From Sialis fuliginosa (Eukaryota > Arthropoda > Insecta > Megaloptera > Sialidae): DNA of 64,000 bases. The position numbers were made by a program, and so were the translations under genes. Below, one piece after another: positions 11,864-24,900 of the stretch (positions within the stretch are counted from its first letter, which is position 1; each line of letters begins with the position of its first letter). The stretch spans positions 124,001-188,000 of the forward strand of contig OY540815.1 of assembly GCA_961205875.1 (NCBI GenBank), written 5' to 3'. The notes beneath the pieces were generated by a model. That model ran no database searches. It saw only the letters and a list, made by a program, of their open reading frames with translations, and was not told the DNA's origin.

Positions 11864-12776
11864 CCACCATAATAGATAAAACAAGAAAGTTGAGAGAGGA
11901 AAAAATACAAATAATATTTTTATGGGTAAAGGCACATTGTGGTATAGAGTATAATGAAATAGCAGACAAACTAGCAAAAGAAGCCGCAAACAACGAGGAA
12001 AATAAATTAGAAATAAAAATACCATATACAGGCATAATTCCGGCAATAAAAAATCAATTAATGAAATCGTGGAACGATATTTGGTCAGAATCAGCTAAAC
12101 TCAAAGGCAAAAGCTATTACTTAATACATAACACAATACCACAAAAACCCTGGTTTGCCGATAAAAACATAGACAGAAGGATGATAATATACATAGCAAG
12201 AATAAAATTCCAACATGCTAGAGTGCAAGAATACATGTATAAAATCAGAAAAAAAGAATCTAATATATGCGACTGTGATAACGTATCACTCGTATCAGTA
12301 GGAGACATAAACCATATGTTTTTTGCCTGCAAACATTACGAAGGGGCCGCTAAACAATTAAGAGAATCTCTCATCAAAAAAAAATTTCTACCATACAACA
12401 TAGCTCATATCATTGCTACATTCGACATAGAAATATATAAGTTAATATACAAATTTATCATAGAAAATAAAATAGAATTGTAAAAGCCAGTGGGACAAAT
12501 GTAATACCCGCAGGAAGACGATTCACTCATATAACTCTGTGTATACACGGGGGGGGGGTGTGGGTGGTCGCATGAATGCGGGTATAGAATAAGTTAGAAT
12601 AAGATCCTATTGTGTAAACCTAACCCGGAAATCCATGGTCATTTGGGCGTCGTAAATGTGCCTCCCTTGTTGCCCCGGGGCAAGTCCCCTTCCTAACAGT
12701 AATCCCTGTTCGGTGAGGGGTGTGATGTAACTGGCTGTATATAAAAAATGAGGCCAAAAATATATATATAAAAAAA
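11864..12776 (+). mobile_element. 5'-truncated non-LTR retrotransposon (LINE) with target duplication AACTTATC
   Basis: AACTTATC stands at 11856-11863 and again at 12777-12784. The insert carries the end of ORF2 (11890-12483): the RNase H motif WVKAHCGIEYNEIADKLAKE, then a CDC...H...C zinc motif (ICDCDN, NHMFFACKHY) as in I/R1-type elements. A 3' untranslated part follows, with a G9 tract, ending in an AT run and A-tail (12760-12778). It interrupts the gypsy element exactly between pol and env. Confidence 0.85.
11890..12483 (+). CDS. LINE ORF2 C-terminal part: RNase H and Cys/His motif (5' truncated)
   Basis: The 197-codon open frame has no intact start of its own: the real protein would have had endonuclease and reverse transcriptase upstream, lost by truncation. 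The first 35 residues hold the last RNase H block, with the conserved H of KAHCG and D of IADKLAKEAA. Residues about 130-160 hold C-x-C followed by H-x4-C, found at the end of I- and R1-type ORF2. No stop interrupts it, so the insertion may be fairly recent, but the fragment cannot be active. Confidence 0.8.
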   Translation: MREEKIQIIFLWVKAHCGIEYNEIADKLAKEAANNEENKLEIKIPYTGIIPAIKNQLMKSWNDIWSESAKLKGKSYYLIHNTIPQKPWFADKNIDRRMIIYIARIKFQHARVQEYMYKIRKKESNICDCDNVSLVSVGDINHMFFACKHYEGAAKQLRESLIKKKFLPYNIAHIIATFDIEIYKLIYKFIIENKIEL

Positions 12777-12784
12777 AACTTATC

Positions 12785-14310
12785 ACACATTCTACAAACT
12801 TAACGATAACCCTGGATTACTACCCCTAAAATTGGGCAACGCGCAAAACAAGGTAGATCACTGGTCATTTGTCCAGATATTCGATATAACCAATATAACA
12901 GCAGAATTTAATTATAATTAATTCAAAAACATTCGAACGACATAAAAAACGCGTTCAATAAAAATGATACTAAAGACTATAAAATAGAGTTTTTTCAATT
13001 CTTACCATTTAATGAACACGCTTGAAAACAAAATAACCACTCAAATAAATCAACTAAACCCTTCAAACGTTCAAAGAAATAAAAGAGGATTAATAGATGG
13101 ATTAGGAACTATAATAAAAGCCATAACAGGTAATTTAGACCAAAATGATGCCAATAAATACGATAAATTGATATCCCAATTATCAAATAATCAAAATAGA
13201 TTAAAAGATTCAATAAATGGATATATCACCCTCCTCCAAAAATCTATACAAAAATTTAAAGAAATGACGCAAAATCTATCACACAATTAAATTGTTCTTA
13301 AGTCTTATACATATTACACGAATTCAGCATACTCTAAAAACAATCCAACTCATAAATATAGATACACAACATTACCTTACTATACAGATGGTAGCATCAC
13401 AGATAATTACAACCTTCCAAATAATATATGATATATTTGAAAAAATAGAAATAGCTATCACCTTTGCTAAATTAAATACATTTCACAATTCTATAATTGA
13501 ACCAAATGAACTTTTAAATGAAGTCCAAGTAGTTGCAAACCAGCTATCGTATAATAAATTACCGTTTGAACTGGTGTTGAAAAATATATTGCTATTTGAA
13601 AAAATTATAGAAATAAAAGTATACAGTAAAGGTGATCAAATTATTTTTATAATCGAAGTACCTATAAGAAAATGAGAATTATAATTATTTTAATTTGTAT
13701 CCATTACCAACTCCTAGCAATGATGACTACAAAACAATCCTTCCCCATTCTAATTACCTTATTCTGAACGAACAAAGATACTCGTTCCTTGATTCAAAAT
13801 GCCGAGAAATAACACCTGAACCATTCATTTGTCAAGAAAATAACCCTACGAAACTCCAGAAAGAAGAACTTCCTTGCAAAGTACAACTATTAAAATATTA
13901 AAAACAAATAAATAATTGCGTACAAATTAAAACAAAAATTAATAACATAAAAGTTAAAAAAGTAGAAAACAACAAATGGTTAGTAATATCACCCAGAACA
14001 TTTATCGCAATCCAGAAGTGCGGCAACAATAGAGATAACCTACCAATAAAAGGAATTTACTTGATCTAGACTCTCAATGTGAGATAATAATAAAGAATAT
14101 AAAAATCAAAACATACCAAGATAATAAGACCTTTCAAAATATAGAATTACCAAAACTAAATTTTGAAAGTGTAATAAATAATACACCTGCAAAACGCATT
14201 GGAAATCAAGAAAACAGAATTAAATTCTATATCTAATACTCCAGTTCACTTTAACAACATTAGTTTATGGATTATTATAATATATAATATTGTTATATTT
14301 TTGCATATCA
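12785..14310 (+). pseudogene. env: Errantivirus-type Env of gypsy element 1, broken by stops and shifts
   Basis: The reading resumes right after the LINE with PGLLPLKLGNAQ. The open frame 13012-13290 contains a basic cleavage site RNKR followed by GLIDGLGTIIKAITG, the arrangement of the F-like envelope proteins of insect errantiviruses and baculoviruses. A frameshift at 13290 leads to 13292-13675, and another to 13695-13901 with spaced cysteines (SKCREITPEPFICQE). A hydrophobic segment SLWIIIIYNIVIFLHI at about 14258-14305 is the probable membrane anchor. Stops and shifts throughout make it non-functional. No 3' LTR follows. Confidence 0.75.
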
Positions 14311-14399
14311 GGTAATATTTTTAAGAAGCTGCGCATACTCTATCAAGTAAAAAAAATTGAAATTTTGAAAAAAAATTTTTTTGGTTGTAGTTGAGCGAC

Positions 14400-14712
14400 A
14401 ACAGATATTTAATGAAATAATCTTCATACCCCGATACATATGAAGGGTTGTAAGTGTTTTTATTCGATCCGGCGGGAAAAATACCACAGGGGCGGGGTTT
14501 TAGGGGAAAAAACAACCCTCTATCTCGCATAGGAGCCGAGATATTTACGATTTTGTATAATGAAAGAAAACTAAAAATAAGAAAAATTTAATATTTTACC
14601 CCCTGTCACATATGAAGAGTTGTAATTGATTACATTCGATCTGGCGGAAAAAATACTACGGAAGAGGGATTATTAGGGGGACAAAACAACCCCTTATCTT
14701 ACATAGTAGTCG
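14400..14712 (+). mobile_element. Helitron fragment, internal part only
   Basis: It contains the gatccggcgggaaaaata...gtttta blocks found in the neighbouring element at 14716-15210 and at 3575-4244, but lacks both a TC start and a CTAGT end. It lies head to tail with the next, more complete copy. Confidence 0.55.
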
Positions 14713-14715
14713 CGA

Positions 14716-15210
14716 CTTATACATATTATAAATGCGAAAGTGTATCTCTCAGTCTGTCTATTACCTGTTTACGACTAAACTGCTTTACCGATTTTGATGA
14801 AATTTGGCAGTGAGATGGCTTGCATCCCGAGGACGGATAGAGGCTATTTCGTATCTCTAAGGAATTGCAAGGGGGAGGAAAATTTTTAATTTTTTTTAGT
14901 AATTAATATTGTAATTAATATTTTACCCCCCGTTACATATGAAGGGTTGTAAGTGGTTTTATTCGATCCGGCGGGAAAAATACCACGGGGGCGGCGGTTT
15001 TAGGGGGAAAAACAACCCTCTATCTCTCATAGGAGCCAATATATTTACGATTTTGTATAATGAAAGAAAACTAAAAATAAGAAAAATTTAATATTTTACC
15101 CCCCGTCACATATGAAGCGTTGTAATTAGTTTCATTCGATCCGGCGGAAAAAATATCATGGGGATGGGGGTTTCGAAATCCACGCGAGCGAAGCCGCGGG
15201 TAGCAGCTAG
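14716..15210 (+). mobile_element. Helitron-like non-autonomous element
   Basis: The 5' part ACATATTATAAATGCGAAAGTG matches the start of the element at 2946 (minus strand). The 3' end is CACGCGAGCGAAGCCGCGGG then TAGCAGCTAG and a flanking T at 15211. The stem ACGCG/CGCGG stands 9 bp before CTAG. No coding sequence is present. Confidence 0.7.
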
Positions 15211-15229
15211 TAATACAGTAATACACATA

Positions 15230-16799
15230 TACAGGGTAGTTCAATAGTGCGTCCGGCTTTCCTAGCGCACTTCCTGTAGGAGATAGAAAAAAAAGTTTGG
15301 TACATAATATTATTGGTTTGAAAAGATTAACGTCGTAAAATTATTTTCAACAATACAGGGTGTCCCATTTTTGCACTATAACAAAAACAAAGATTTTTTT
15401 AAATGGAATACCCTATAACGTTTTATGTCGTCCGATGTCATTTTTTAACCTCTACATTAACGTCTGTTCATTTTTTAATTTAGTGACAGTGTTGCCAAAT
15501 TAAAAATTTTTTTCCGAAAAATAATCCATATTCAGGTTCGACTATAAAAAATCGTAGCGACCTCGTTTTTTTTGAAGTGATGAATTTTTTTAGCAATAAT
15601 GTTAGTCCAGGTAAAGAGTAACATTTTGGTAATAAACAATTTTAATTTAGTTTTACAGGGTGTTAATAAAAAAATGCCAAAGTTTGCAATCTTCAAAATG
15701 ATAAAACTCATTTTTTTCAAATGTGACTACCCTTTTTTTATTTCACTATTCGATGGGTTTTTTTCTCCTTTTTAATTTGTATAGGAAATATCTTATGTCT
15801 AAACCCCTTACTTTCTGAGATTTTCAATAATTTTCACAAAAGTAACCATTTCACCACGTTTTTATGCACCGAAGTAGGCTGTGCTGATGCAAAAGAAATG
15901 CAAAAATGTTAGTACTTAAGTATCAATGTAACATTTGATTAAATTTTATAATTAAAACGGATAATACTTGTGTAATAAAATTATTTATTTTATTCAAAAA
16001 ACTATGACAATTAACAAAATTGAAAATACATATAAAAGATAAAAGACTACAATAAATGTTCGAAATGTCTTCCATTTTGATCTAAGCACAAATCAATTCA
16101 CGGGCATTTGTTTAGGTAATTGTTTCACATTTGTTTTGCATTTGTTTGGCCTACTTCGGTGCATAAAAACATGGTGAAATGGTTACTTTTGTGAAAATTA
16201 TTGAATATCTCAGAAAGTATGGGGTTTAGACATAAGATATTTCCTATACAAATTGAAAAGGAGAAAAAAAACCATCGAATAGTGAAATAAAAAAAGGGTA
16301 GTCACATTTGAAAAAAATGAGTTTTATCATTTTGAAGATTGCAAACTTTGGCATTTTTTTATTAACACCCTGTACAACTAAATTAAAATTGTTTATTACC
16401 AAAATGTTGTTCTTTACCTGGACTAACATTATTGCTAAAAAAATTCATCACTTCAAAAAAAAACGAGGTCGCTACGATTTTTTATAGTCGAACCTGAATA
16501 TGGATTATTTTTCGGAAAAAAAATTTTAATTTGGCAACACTGTCACCAAAATAAAAAATGAACAGACGTTAATGTAGAGGTTAAAAAATGACATCGGACG
16601 ACATAAAACGTTATAGGGTATTCCATTTAAAAAAATCTTTGTTTTTGTTATACTGCAAAAATGGGACACCCTGTATTGTTGAAAATAATTTTACGACGTT
16701 GATCTTTTCAAACCAATAATATTATGTACCAAACTTTTTTTTCTATCTCCTACAGGAAGTGCGCTAGGAAAGCCGGACGCACTATTGAACTACCCTGTA
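15230..16799. mobile_element. 1.57-kb foldback palindrome with TACAGGGTAGTTC ends
   Basis: The left arm begins TACAGGGTAGTTCAATAGTG; the right arm ends with its complement, ...CACTATTGAACTACCCTGTA. Arms of about 660 bp pair with few mismatches and leave a loop at about 15895-16135. Inside each arm, 130 bp from the tip, is a second boundary-like motif TACAGGGTGTCCCATTTTTG (15354; complement near 16675), suggesting one palindromic element inserted into another before both were copied. The two antisense-looking frames in the arms are mirror images, not genes. Confidence 0.85.
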
Positions 16800-18469
16800 T
16801 AGTCCAAGCCACTACATGAAATTGAGTTTCTTGAAGTACTTCGTATAACATTTTGCAAACAAAGCTATTAAGAATATTTTGGTCTTGCTGAATCCGAAAA
16901 TCGCTGTTACCAAGCCGAAACATTGACCGGAAGTTCAATATGAAAAATGGCGACCAATATGGCATCCGAACAATAATTTTCTTATTCTTGGCAGGCTTTT
17001 GAATAAAATTAACATATTTGTTTAACATCATTGTTGTATGCTACCCTTATGTTAAATTTAAAATTTGCCTCATTTCTCCTCAAAATAAAATTAAACTTAC
17101 TATGTACATTTACATAGTATCTAAAACCAACTGTTGTATTTCATTAACTTTAAAATAATAAATGAGGTAGAATTATGTAAAATAACAACATTATTCGTTT
17201 TTAAGTACAAGGGTTTTTAGGGGCGCCTAAACATCCTTTATATTTTATTATACTGCATTAGATTATATTATTCTTATACATTTATATTAATATTATTTAA
17301 ATACAAAATTACACATTTAGTGATCCATCGTGTAGTTTTACTAGCCTTATATTAAATTAAATATTTGCATCTACCCCATATTCCAGTCCAACAACGAAAA
17401 AAAAATTAAAATAGCTTTGTTATACGAATTATTTCAAGAAACTCAATTTCATGTTAAGTGGCCTGGACTAATTATATGTGTATATCACCATAAGAAATGT
17501 ATGTACTTATGTCCAAGACGGTAAGGCAAACTGGCAGTGGGAGATAAAAGCGTTCTTATTATACATGTGAATATTGACTTCCAATGATTTTAATTTTTTT
17601 TAAGTATGTTTACTACTTCGATTATTTATAATTTTTTTTTCAAAAACTATTTACTTTTAGAGACTAATAATTAGGTATGAGAATGCTCACATAAAGAGCA
17701 ACATTCACAATAAAAATTAGCCAAATCCGTGTTGAGGCCGATTTTACATTGCTACCCAGCTACAGCCTTTGTATTTGATTTTTTTTAAAACCTTCTTTCC
17801 GGAAGCCGCAACGTAACTGGACTGGTTTATAGATAACGATTCTATTTTTGGCGCCGTAATTCAGTCATCCGTCCTTATGTGCACCGGTTTAAAATATTGT
17901 TAATTAAAATACATAGTTCTACTTAAACTAATATCATAGGTATGTGAGTTTTATCACAGATAAATATTTGTATGTTATTTAAAATATAAAAGAGGCGATT
18001 AATAAGTAATTAGATATATAAACGACAAACTAATAACTAGACAATAAATCTTAGAGTCTTTTAAAATCACACGAGAACACAATAAAATTAAAATCAGGGA
18101 ACGTTTACACACAAAACTAATAAGACGAGCGCACATTTTGAATCACAAAAGTAACATATGTATATCATAACAATGAAATTTAACAATCGACGCACGGTGA
18201 TGAGAAGGAGGGATAACTCACACCTAAATCCCCGAAGGTTTCGAGAGGAATGGACCTCCAACTTCCTCTTGCTCGATTCTTCTGGATGCTAAGGAGGTAT
18301 GACGACGCCTTCCTGCGGGTTTGAAGCGAACTACCAAATTTCCGACCCTTCCTCGCACCTCCCGCTATTCCAGAGAACCCATCCTCTCTCACACTCCCGA
18401 TGGCCTGATGTCCTCCTTCGTTAAAACTCCAGTAAAAACGACGACACCCTTACGGCGAGTTGGGACGCA
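16800..18469. other. 3' flank of the XK-related gene; repeats, no separate gene
   Basis: It contains a degenerate copy (17640-17790) of the sequence that forms inverted arms at 48508 and 52863 (core GGCCGATTTT...CTACAGCCTTTG), and the match to 6056-6100. The 70-codon minus frame 18180-18392 is unsupported. The 3' untranslated region of the XK-related mRNA should lie in the last few hundred bases before 18470. Confidence 0.45.
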
Positions 18470-18951
18470 TCAATGATATCTTTTAACTAGGGTGGTTTGT
18501 TTTTTTAACAGCTCCAGTTGTCTCTGTCGTTCGGCTGCTATGCGTTTCTTAACAAAGTGTCTATTTAACAAGGCGGCTGGTATGCACAGTATATACAGTA
18601 ACACAGGTACTGCAGGTACCGCGTAGTACCAGACAGTACCGTGTGTGCTACTGTTTAATACACACCACAGTGTTGTAAACACAACACACTGCAATGTGTA
18701 CACTGTGTACGAGAACGTGCGTGCAAATAACTTCAAACAGATAACAGGGTTAGATAAATACCAACCATAATAGAACATACTCATTGTAGTGTTCTGTGCA
18801 CTGGCTATAATACTTCCAATTACAGTTACTTGTAGCTCTCTGTTCTCGCGATACCAGACCACAGCTACGAAACCCGAGTGCAGTAACAGACACACACCCG
18901 TCACTGTTGGTGAAACTGTGAACCCCATTGACACAACAAACACACGTGAAA
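18470..18951 (-). CDS. XK-related protein, coding exon 4 with stop
   Basis: Acceptor ttgttacag precedes 18951. The exon starts in phase with the G left from exon 3 (VSRVFVVSMGF), runs through four hydrophobic segments and ends in TGA at 18472-18470. Confidence 0.85.
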
Positions 18952-21900
18952 CTGTAACAACAAAAACAACAACACTGTACAAATACAACTCACGAAATCA
19001 GTTAATATACAAACAATACAAGATCTGTGTCCCTCAAAACAGGCACACTTTGTTACGCCACTGTTGTACAGTGCCCATTCTCACTAATGAGTACTTACCA
19101 ATAAGGAAAATAGTGCAAATAAACTGTGTGGCTGCTTCTTTAACTCCAATGTTGTCTGAGTAACATGTTTCATATGAATACTGCACTCTTGCTACAGTAA
19201 TTACTGACAGAGCCATGGAAACCCACCGCAACATGTCTGAAATGTTAACACAGTGTGTGTTATTTGCGATGTTCTGCAGACCTACGTTTAGTAAGTTCAA
19301 TATTGGGAGTCTGGACAATTTTCTCTGGCATTAACCCATACAGAGTTTGGTGGCCAAGTTTGAAGAATCAGGGACAATTAAAGATTGCAGAAGAATATAT
19401 AAAGTAATGTGACGCACATATAAAAATGCTAATTAAAAAAAAGTTTGTGTTTAAAAATTATTGAATTGTTTTTGTTAAGATATACGATGCGATCGTAGAA
19501 AAAAATTTGCAATTCCATCATTTTTGATGGGTTCCGAAGAAACTATCAATCTCACTTTGTCGTCTATCCGTCAAAGCAAAATATCTCGTAAACTATACAG
19601 GGTGATTCAGCACTGTCGTGCCAAACTTGAACGGTACATCGAGAAAAATATTTTAAGCAAAAAACATTATATAAACATGTGTCCGGAAATTTGTCATGAG
19701 GGGGCTACAGCCCTCTAAAGATTTTACTCAAAATTAGTTTTTATTTAATATCTTGAGAACCTATTGTGCCATAGTTATAAAATTTGATACAGGGTTTAAT
19801 ATTAATAAGAGTTATCTATATCCAGTATCAACCAATAGTAATTTTGACCAGGGTTGTAGGGGCCCAGGAGGCCCGTCGATTTTTATCCAGTATTTTTTGT
19901 TTTTCAATTTATTCTTGAGTTAAAAATTTGAATAAGACTGTATGAGACAAAATACACAAAAATGTACTTTGCTCATTTATCATAGGATAAACCGTTTACG
20001 AGCAATATCGATGCAAAAGAAAGCATGCAGAATTTTACTTAATACGGATGCTTCAAATTAAACAAAATAAATGTATATTTTTGTTCTTTGATTAAAGGTA
20101 AGAAAAAAGTTCATGTACATATATCACCTAATACATGTCCTCTTAGACCTATAGCTAGTTCTGTTAATGTTGCAAGTAATTTACTAACATAACTAGAAAG
20201 CGATACTTAAAATGGCTATTTGTTGGTAAGGTTGAATTTTTGGAGGTATATTTTTATTATTTTTTTGTTTTATTTTTTAACATAGAATAAGAATATAAAA
20301 ATATTTTTTGTAATTTGAAGCATCCGTATTAAGTAAAATTCTGCATGGTTTCTTTTGCATCCATATTTTTCGTAAACGGATTATCCTATGATAAATGAGC
20401 AAAGTATATTTTTGTGTATTTTGTGCCATACAATCTTATTCAAATGTCTAATTTAGAAAAAAATTAAAGAACAAAAAAATATTAGATAAAAATCGATGGG
20501 CCCACTGGCCCCATACAGCCCTGATCTAAATTATAATTGCTCAATACTGGAAATCGATAACACTTATTAATACTAAACCCGGTATCAAATTTCATAACTT
20601 TAGCACAATGGGGTCTTCAGATATTAAATAAAAACTAATTTTGAATAAAATATTTGGAGCGCTGTAGCCCCCTTACGAAAAATTTCCGGACATATGTTCA
20701 TATAATGTTTTTTGCTTAAAATACTTCTCTTAATTTACTGTTCAAGTTTAACACGACAGCGCTGAATCAGCCTGTATAAGCTAGAAACTTGAAATTTTTA
20801 CTGAACATGTAAAATGACGCCCTGCCTAAACCGTTGAATATAGAACAAAATAATGTATTAAAGAACTGTGTAGAATCAAAAGATTTACAATAAAGTCCGC
20901 GACACCATATGTCTAACTTTTATATTTAAGCCACAATGATTGCTTTTATGTTACAAAGAAAATTTAAAATATTTCATCGTCATAAGTACTTAATATAATT
21001 TTCCATTTACAGAATCCAATTTGGTCTTTTGGTTTAGGAAATAACGTGAAATATAAATACAATAACATATTATTCGCGGCAATTCGTGCGAACTTCGATG
21101 AAGTGCCGCGGGGAGAGGGAAGATTGTTTGCAGCTGTTTATTTTGTTTTCAATTATTATCTTTTAAATTTAAACAGAACAAAAATTAATTGTAATTTTTG
21201 TTCTGATTTGTTTTTTTTTAGGTACGTTAGGTTTTGATTAGTTATTATTACGATAATATAATCGTGTTTGTACTTAATTCAACTATATTTTCCAAAAATC
21301 CTAAACAATAATTCCGTAGTCCAAGCGGGCGAAGCGCCGGCCGTTTTGGCCCAGCTAGTGATGTAATAAAATCGAGTGCGCCATGTAGCGTAGACAACGT
21401 TGTATGTAGATATTTACCTACTACAAGAGTGCACTAAACTAGCGTCTGTGTGTCTCTATAAGTACTTACTCAGAAAGCTCGTGTCCTGGGTTTCCTGTTC
21501 CACATTATTCATTATAACGCACAGTTGTAACGTTAACTGGGGCAACGCCTCAAGATAACTATCAATCATCTGTAGTTGTAATAAATACACAGTTTTCACT
21601 CGACTATCTTTAATATCCATTTTGCTTTTCCAAAACAGCATAAAGTTATTGAAAGCTATCACAACTGACGCTAATGGAACAATGTAGAAAATAATCAGTA
21701 GCCATTTCTTTTTTCGTATCTGGTACAACCATGTGTTTTTGTTTATATCACATCTGCAAATAAATAATAATACATCATTATTTTCATTATTAGTATAATA
21801 AATAATTATAGTATAATTCATTCTCAGGATAACAGCCCGAGGTTTATTTTTGAAATCAAACCATTATCTTTTTATTTCATTTAATTACTGGGTCCACTGA

Positions 21901-24900
21901 ATTAAATATAATTTCAAGCGGGTCCTAATTAGTAAAAAAAATGGGGGTTGTATTTTATACTAAACCACATTGGCCCATTTTTAGTAATAAGGCTGTGTTC
22001 ACATTTTTACAACAAACTCAATCTATCAGACATCGCTTTAACTAAATAATCAGAGATGTACAAAATGGTTGTCACAATGCATTTGAAATAGAAATGTAAA
22101 ATGGTTTTTAAAAATTCCTTTCAAAATGCAAAATGGAAAATAGGTATTTTCAAAATGGTTTTTAAAATAAAATGCTTTTTATTTATTTATTGTTTTTTCA
22201 AATTTTGTAATTTTCAATACAACTGTTAACAGATTAGTAAGTTCTTTATAGTTTCATTTTTCAAGAGTTTTACCATGTACATGAGTTTTAAAAAAAATTC
22301 TACGCTACAAATAATTGTCAGTTTATAAAATTTTAATACTACTTAGAAGTTAATATCAAAGTTATTGGCCTAGCACCCCTTTAGTTGTGAAGTATCCAGG
22401 TTTTTTTTCAATAAAAAAATAGATTTGGTTTTGAAAAATTTAGTTTTTAATTTATATGCAGAACACATGTACATAGTATAGGAGCCAGCTGCAAAATCGG
22501 TGTAGATTTAACAACCGTCTGCCGTTGTGGTTTTTTTGAAGTACTCACTCAGACAAAGCTCGGACGATGAGTCCGGTCCACCAGCTTGTAGGGATTTAAT
22601 AGATAGGGCCCACGAAAAATACGCACAAAAAAATCACGTAACAACCGTTTGAATGAGATGGTTGCTTACAGTAGACCCCAATTAAAGATGTTTTGGATAT
22701 ACGGCAGAAATTTTTACGTAGGGGTTTAATTACAGGGGCCCCTCAAAATTTCGACCCAAAAAAATCAGATAACAACCGGACCAGACCTGGTGCAAAATGT
22801 TTATTTGGACATATACTTACATAAAAACATAATGGCAGAATTTTTTATGTAGGGACTTCGGTGCTATAAGGCCTACAAATGGCCAGAATTGAGCCCTAAT
22901 CTTAAAAATGCTGTAAAATCTAAAATACCGAATGAAAATTTCTGCCGCGCGGTGTATGCCTTTGTTATAAACTATAAAATAGATATATACCCATGGCAGA
23001 AGTTTTTATTCATGCAGTTCCCCCTCCCAGCTCCCCCAAAAGGTATATTTGGGTTAGTAATAAAATGCACTAAAAAATCATAACAAATAGGCCTATAGAG
23101 GCTTATAAACTTATAAAATGATTATTGTATGTAATGTTAGACACCCCCCGTGCCCCCCTTCACCGCCATAAATTTGTGCTGGTCATAGGTAAGAAAAATG
23201 GATTTTTTTACTTTCTTAATAATTAAAAGTAAGAAATTAGGTATAATTTGGCGATTGCAGTATATAGAATATATACTACTAGCAGTAGACTACGGAATTA
23301 TTGTTTAGGATTTTTGAAAAATATAGTTTAATTAATTAAGTACAAACACGATTAGTTATTATTGTAATAATAACTTATCAATACCTAAATTACCTAAAAA
23401 AAACGAATCAGAAGGAAAAAGTACAAATAATTTGTGTTCTGTTTAAATTTAAATGTTAATTATTGAAAACAAAATAAACTCAGACGACCAGCCGAGGGAA
23501 TCCGAATATCTACCGAGTGTAAGCGAATCCAGTCTGATGTACATCACTTCGATGCGGCACGACACCATACATTTAATATGTTACCTTTATAAATTTATTT
23601 TAAGATATTTTCTAAACTATACGACCAAATTGGATGCTGTAAAGGGCAAATTATATCTACATTAAGTACTTATGACGATGAAATCATTTATTTCGATAAG
23701 GATTAATATAATGTTTTTCAGGTCATAAGTCCATGTAAACAGAACCCAAATATTTTATGTTTTCTTAGTAACATAAAAGCAGTCATTGTGGCTTAAATAT
23801 AAAAGTTAGACATATGGTGTCGCGGACTTTATTGTAGAACTTTTGATTCTACACAGTTCTTTAATACATTATTTTGTTCTATATTGAACGGTTTAGGCAG
23901 CGTATTACAAAACAGCGTGCCGACGGCAAAATTTTTTCCGACTTGATTTACTATTATCGTCACTGCTTAGTTGTTATGTTACCTAACCTAACAAAATATA
24001 GCCTATAACCTGGCCAGAGAATGTACCTATGAATTAAAAAAAAATACGTAAATCGGATAAGTGGTTGTCGAGTGATAAGCGCACTAACGGACAGACAGAC
24101 AGAGAGACGTTAAGCTTTATATATATTAAGGATGACCTCGCCGATTTTAGTTGTTGCATTTCCACACGTTGTTTGTCTGTAAGTCGCACTCTATTACTGT
24201 TATGCGGTGTTCACACCAAAGAAAACAAAACAGCAACACGGTGTTTGAAAACACATCGTATTTAAAAATGCATAGGGTTTATTGCACTTTTGTCAAAAAG
24301 ACACGATGTTGCTGTTTTGTTATTTCGGTGTAAACACTCCATTACGGATGATATTTTTAACGCGTCTTTACAAACAGCTGTCATGTATTTCTAGTTTTTC
24401 ATTACTTTAAATAAACCTGGTTTTTAAACTACACGTGAATGTATGTGTTTTATAATTACTAACTTATATATGTTAGCAACGTTACTTTCTTGAAAATAGT
24501 TTAACATTACTTGATCAATTAGCAATAGGTACTCAAAATTTTGTTTATAAAAATGCATTTTCAAAATGGAAAATGTACATAAAAAATATTTGAAATGTAA
24601 ATGCAAAAATGGTTTTTAGAGACAGACATTTAAAATAGAAAATGGAAATAGGTATTTTGCATTTTGCATTTGCATTTTAAATGGATACATTTCAAATAAA
24701 TCATGTCTCTGTAAATAACAACATAGGATGTAGTGTAGAATGTTGTATTGATAACAATTTAAAACAAATACGTATTTCACTCTCCGCAATATTATATTAT
24801 ATTATAATATTATTTATAATTATTTGTACGTACATTCCATATAACCAGTAAGTGTTGATGAATGCCGGCACCCACACAAACACCAAAGTCAATGACCCAT

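Noticed and set aside
15532..16429. Mirror-image minus-strand frames in the palindrome
   Set aside because: They are the same arm sequence read in two places; no protein motif, only palindrome symmetry.
18789..19163. 124-codon plus-strand frame
   Set aside because: It is antisense to exons 3 and 4 of the XK-related gene, whose splice borders and family motifs fit the other strand.
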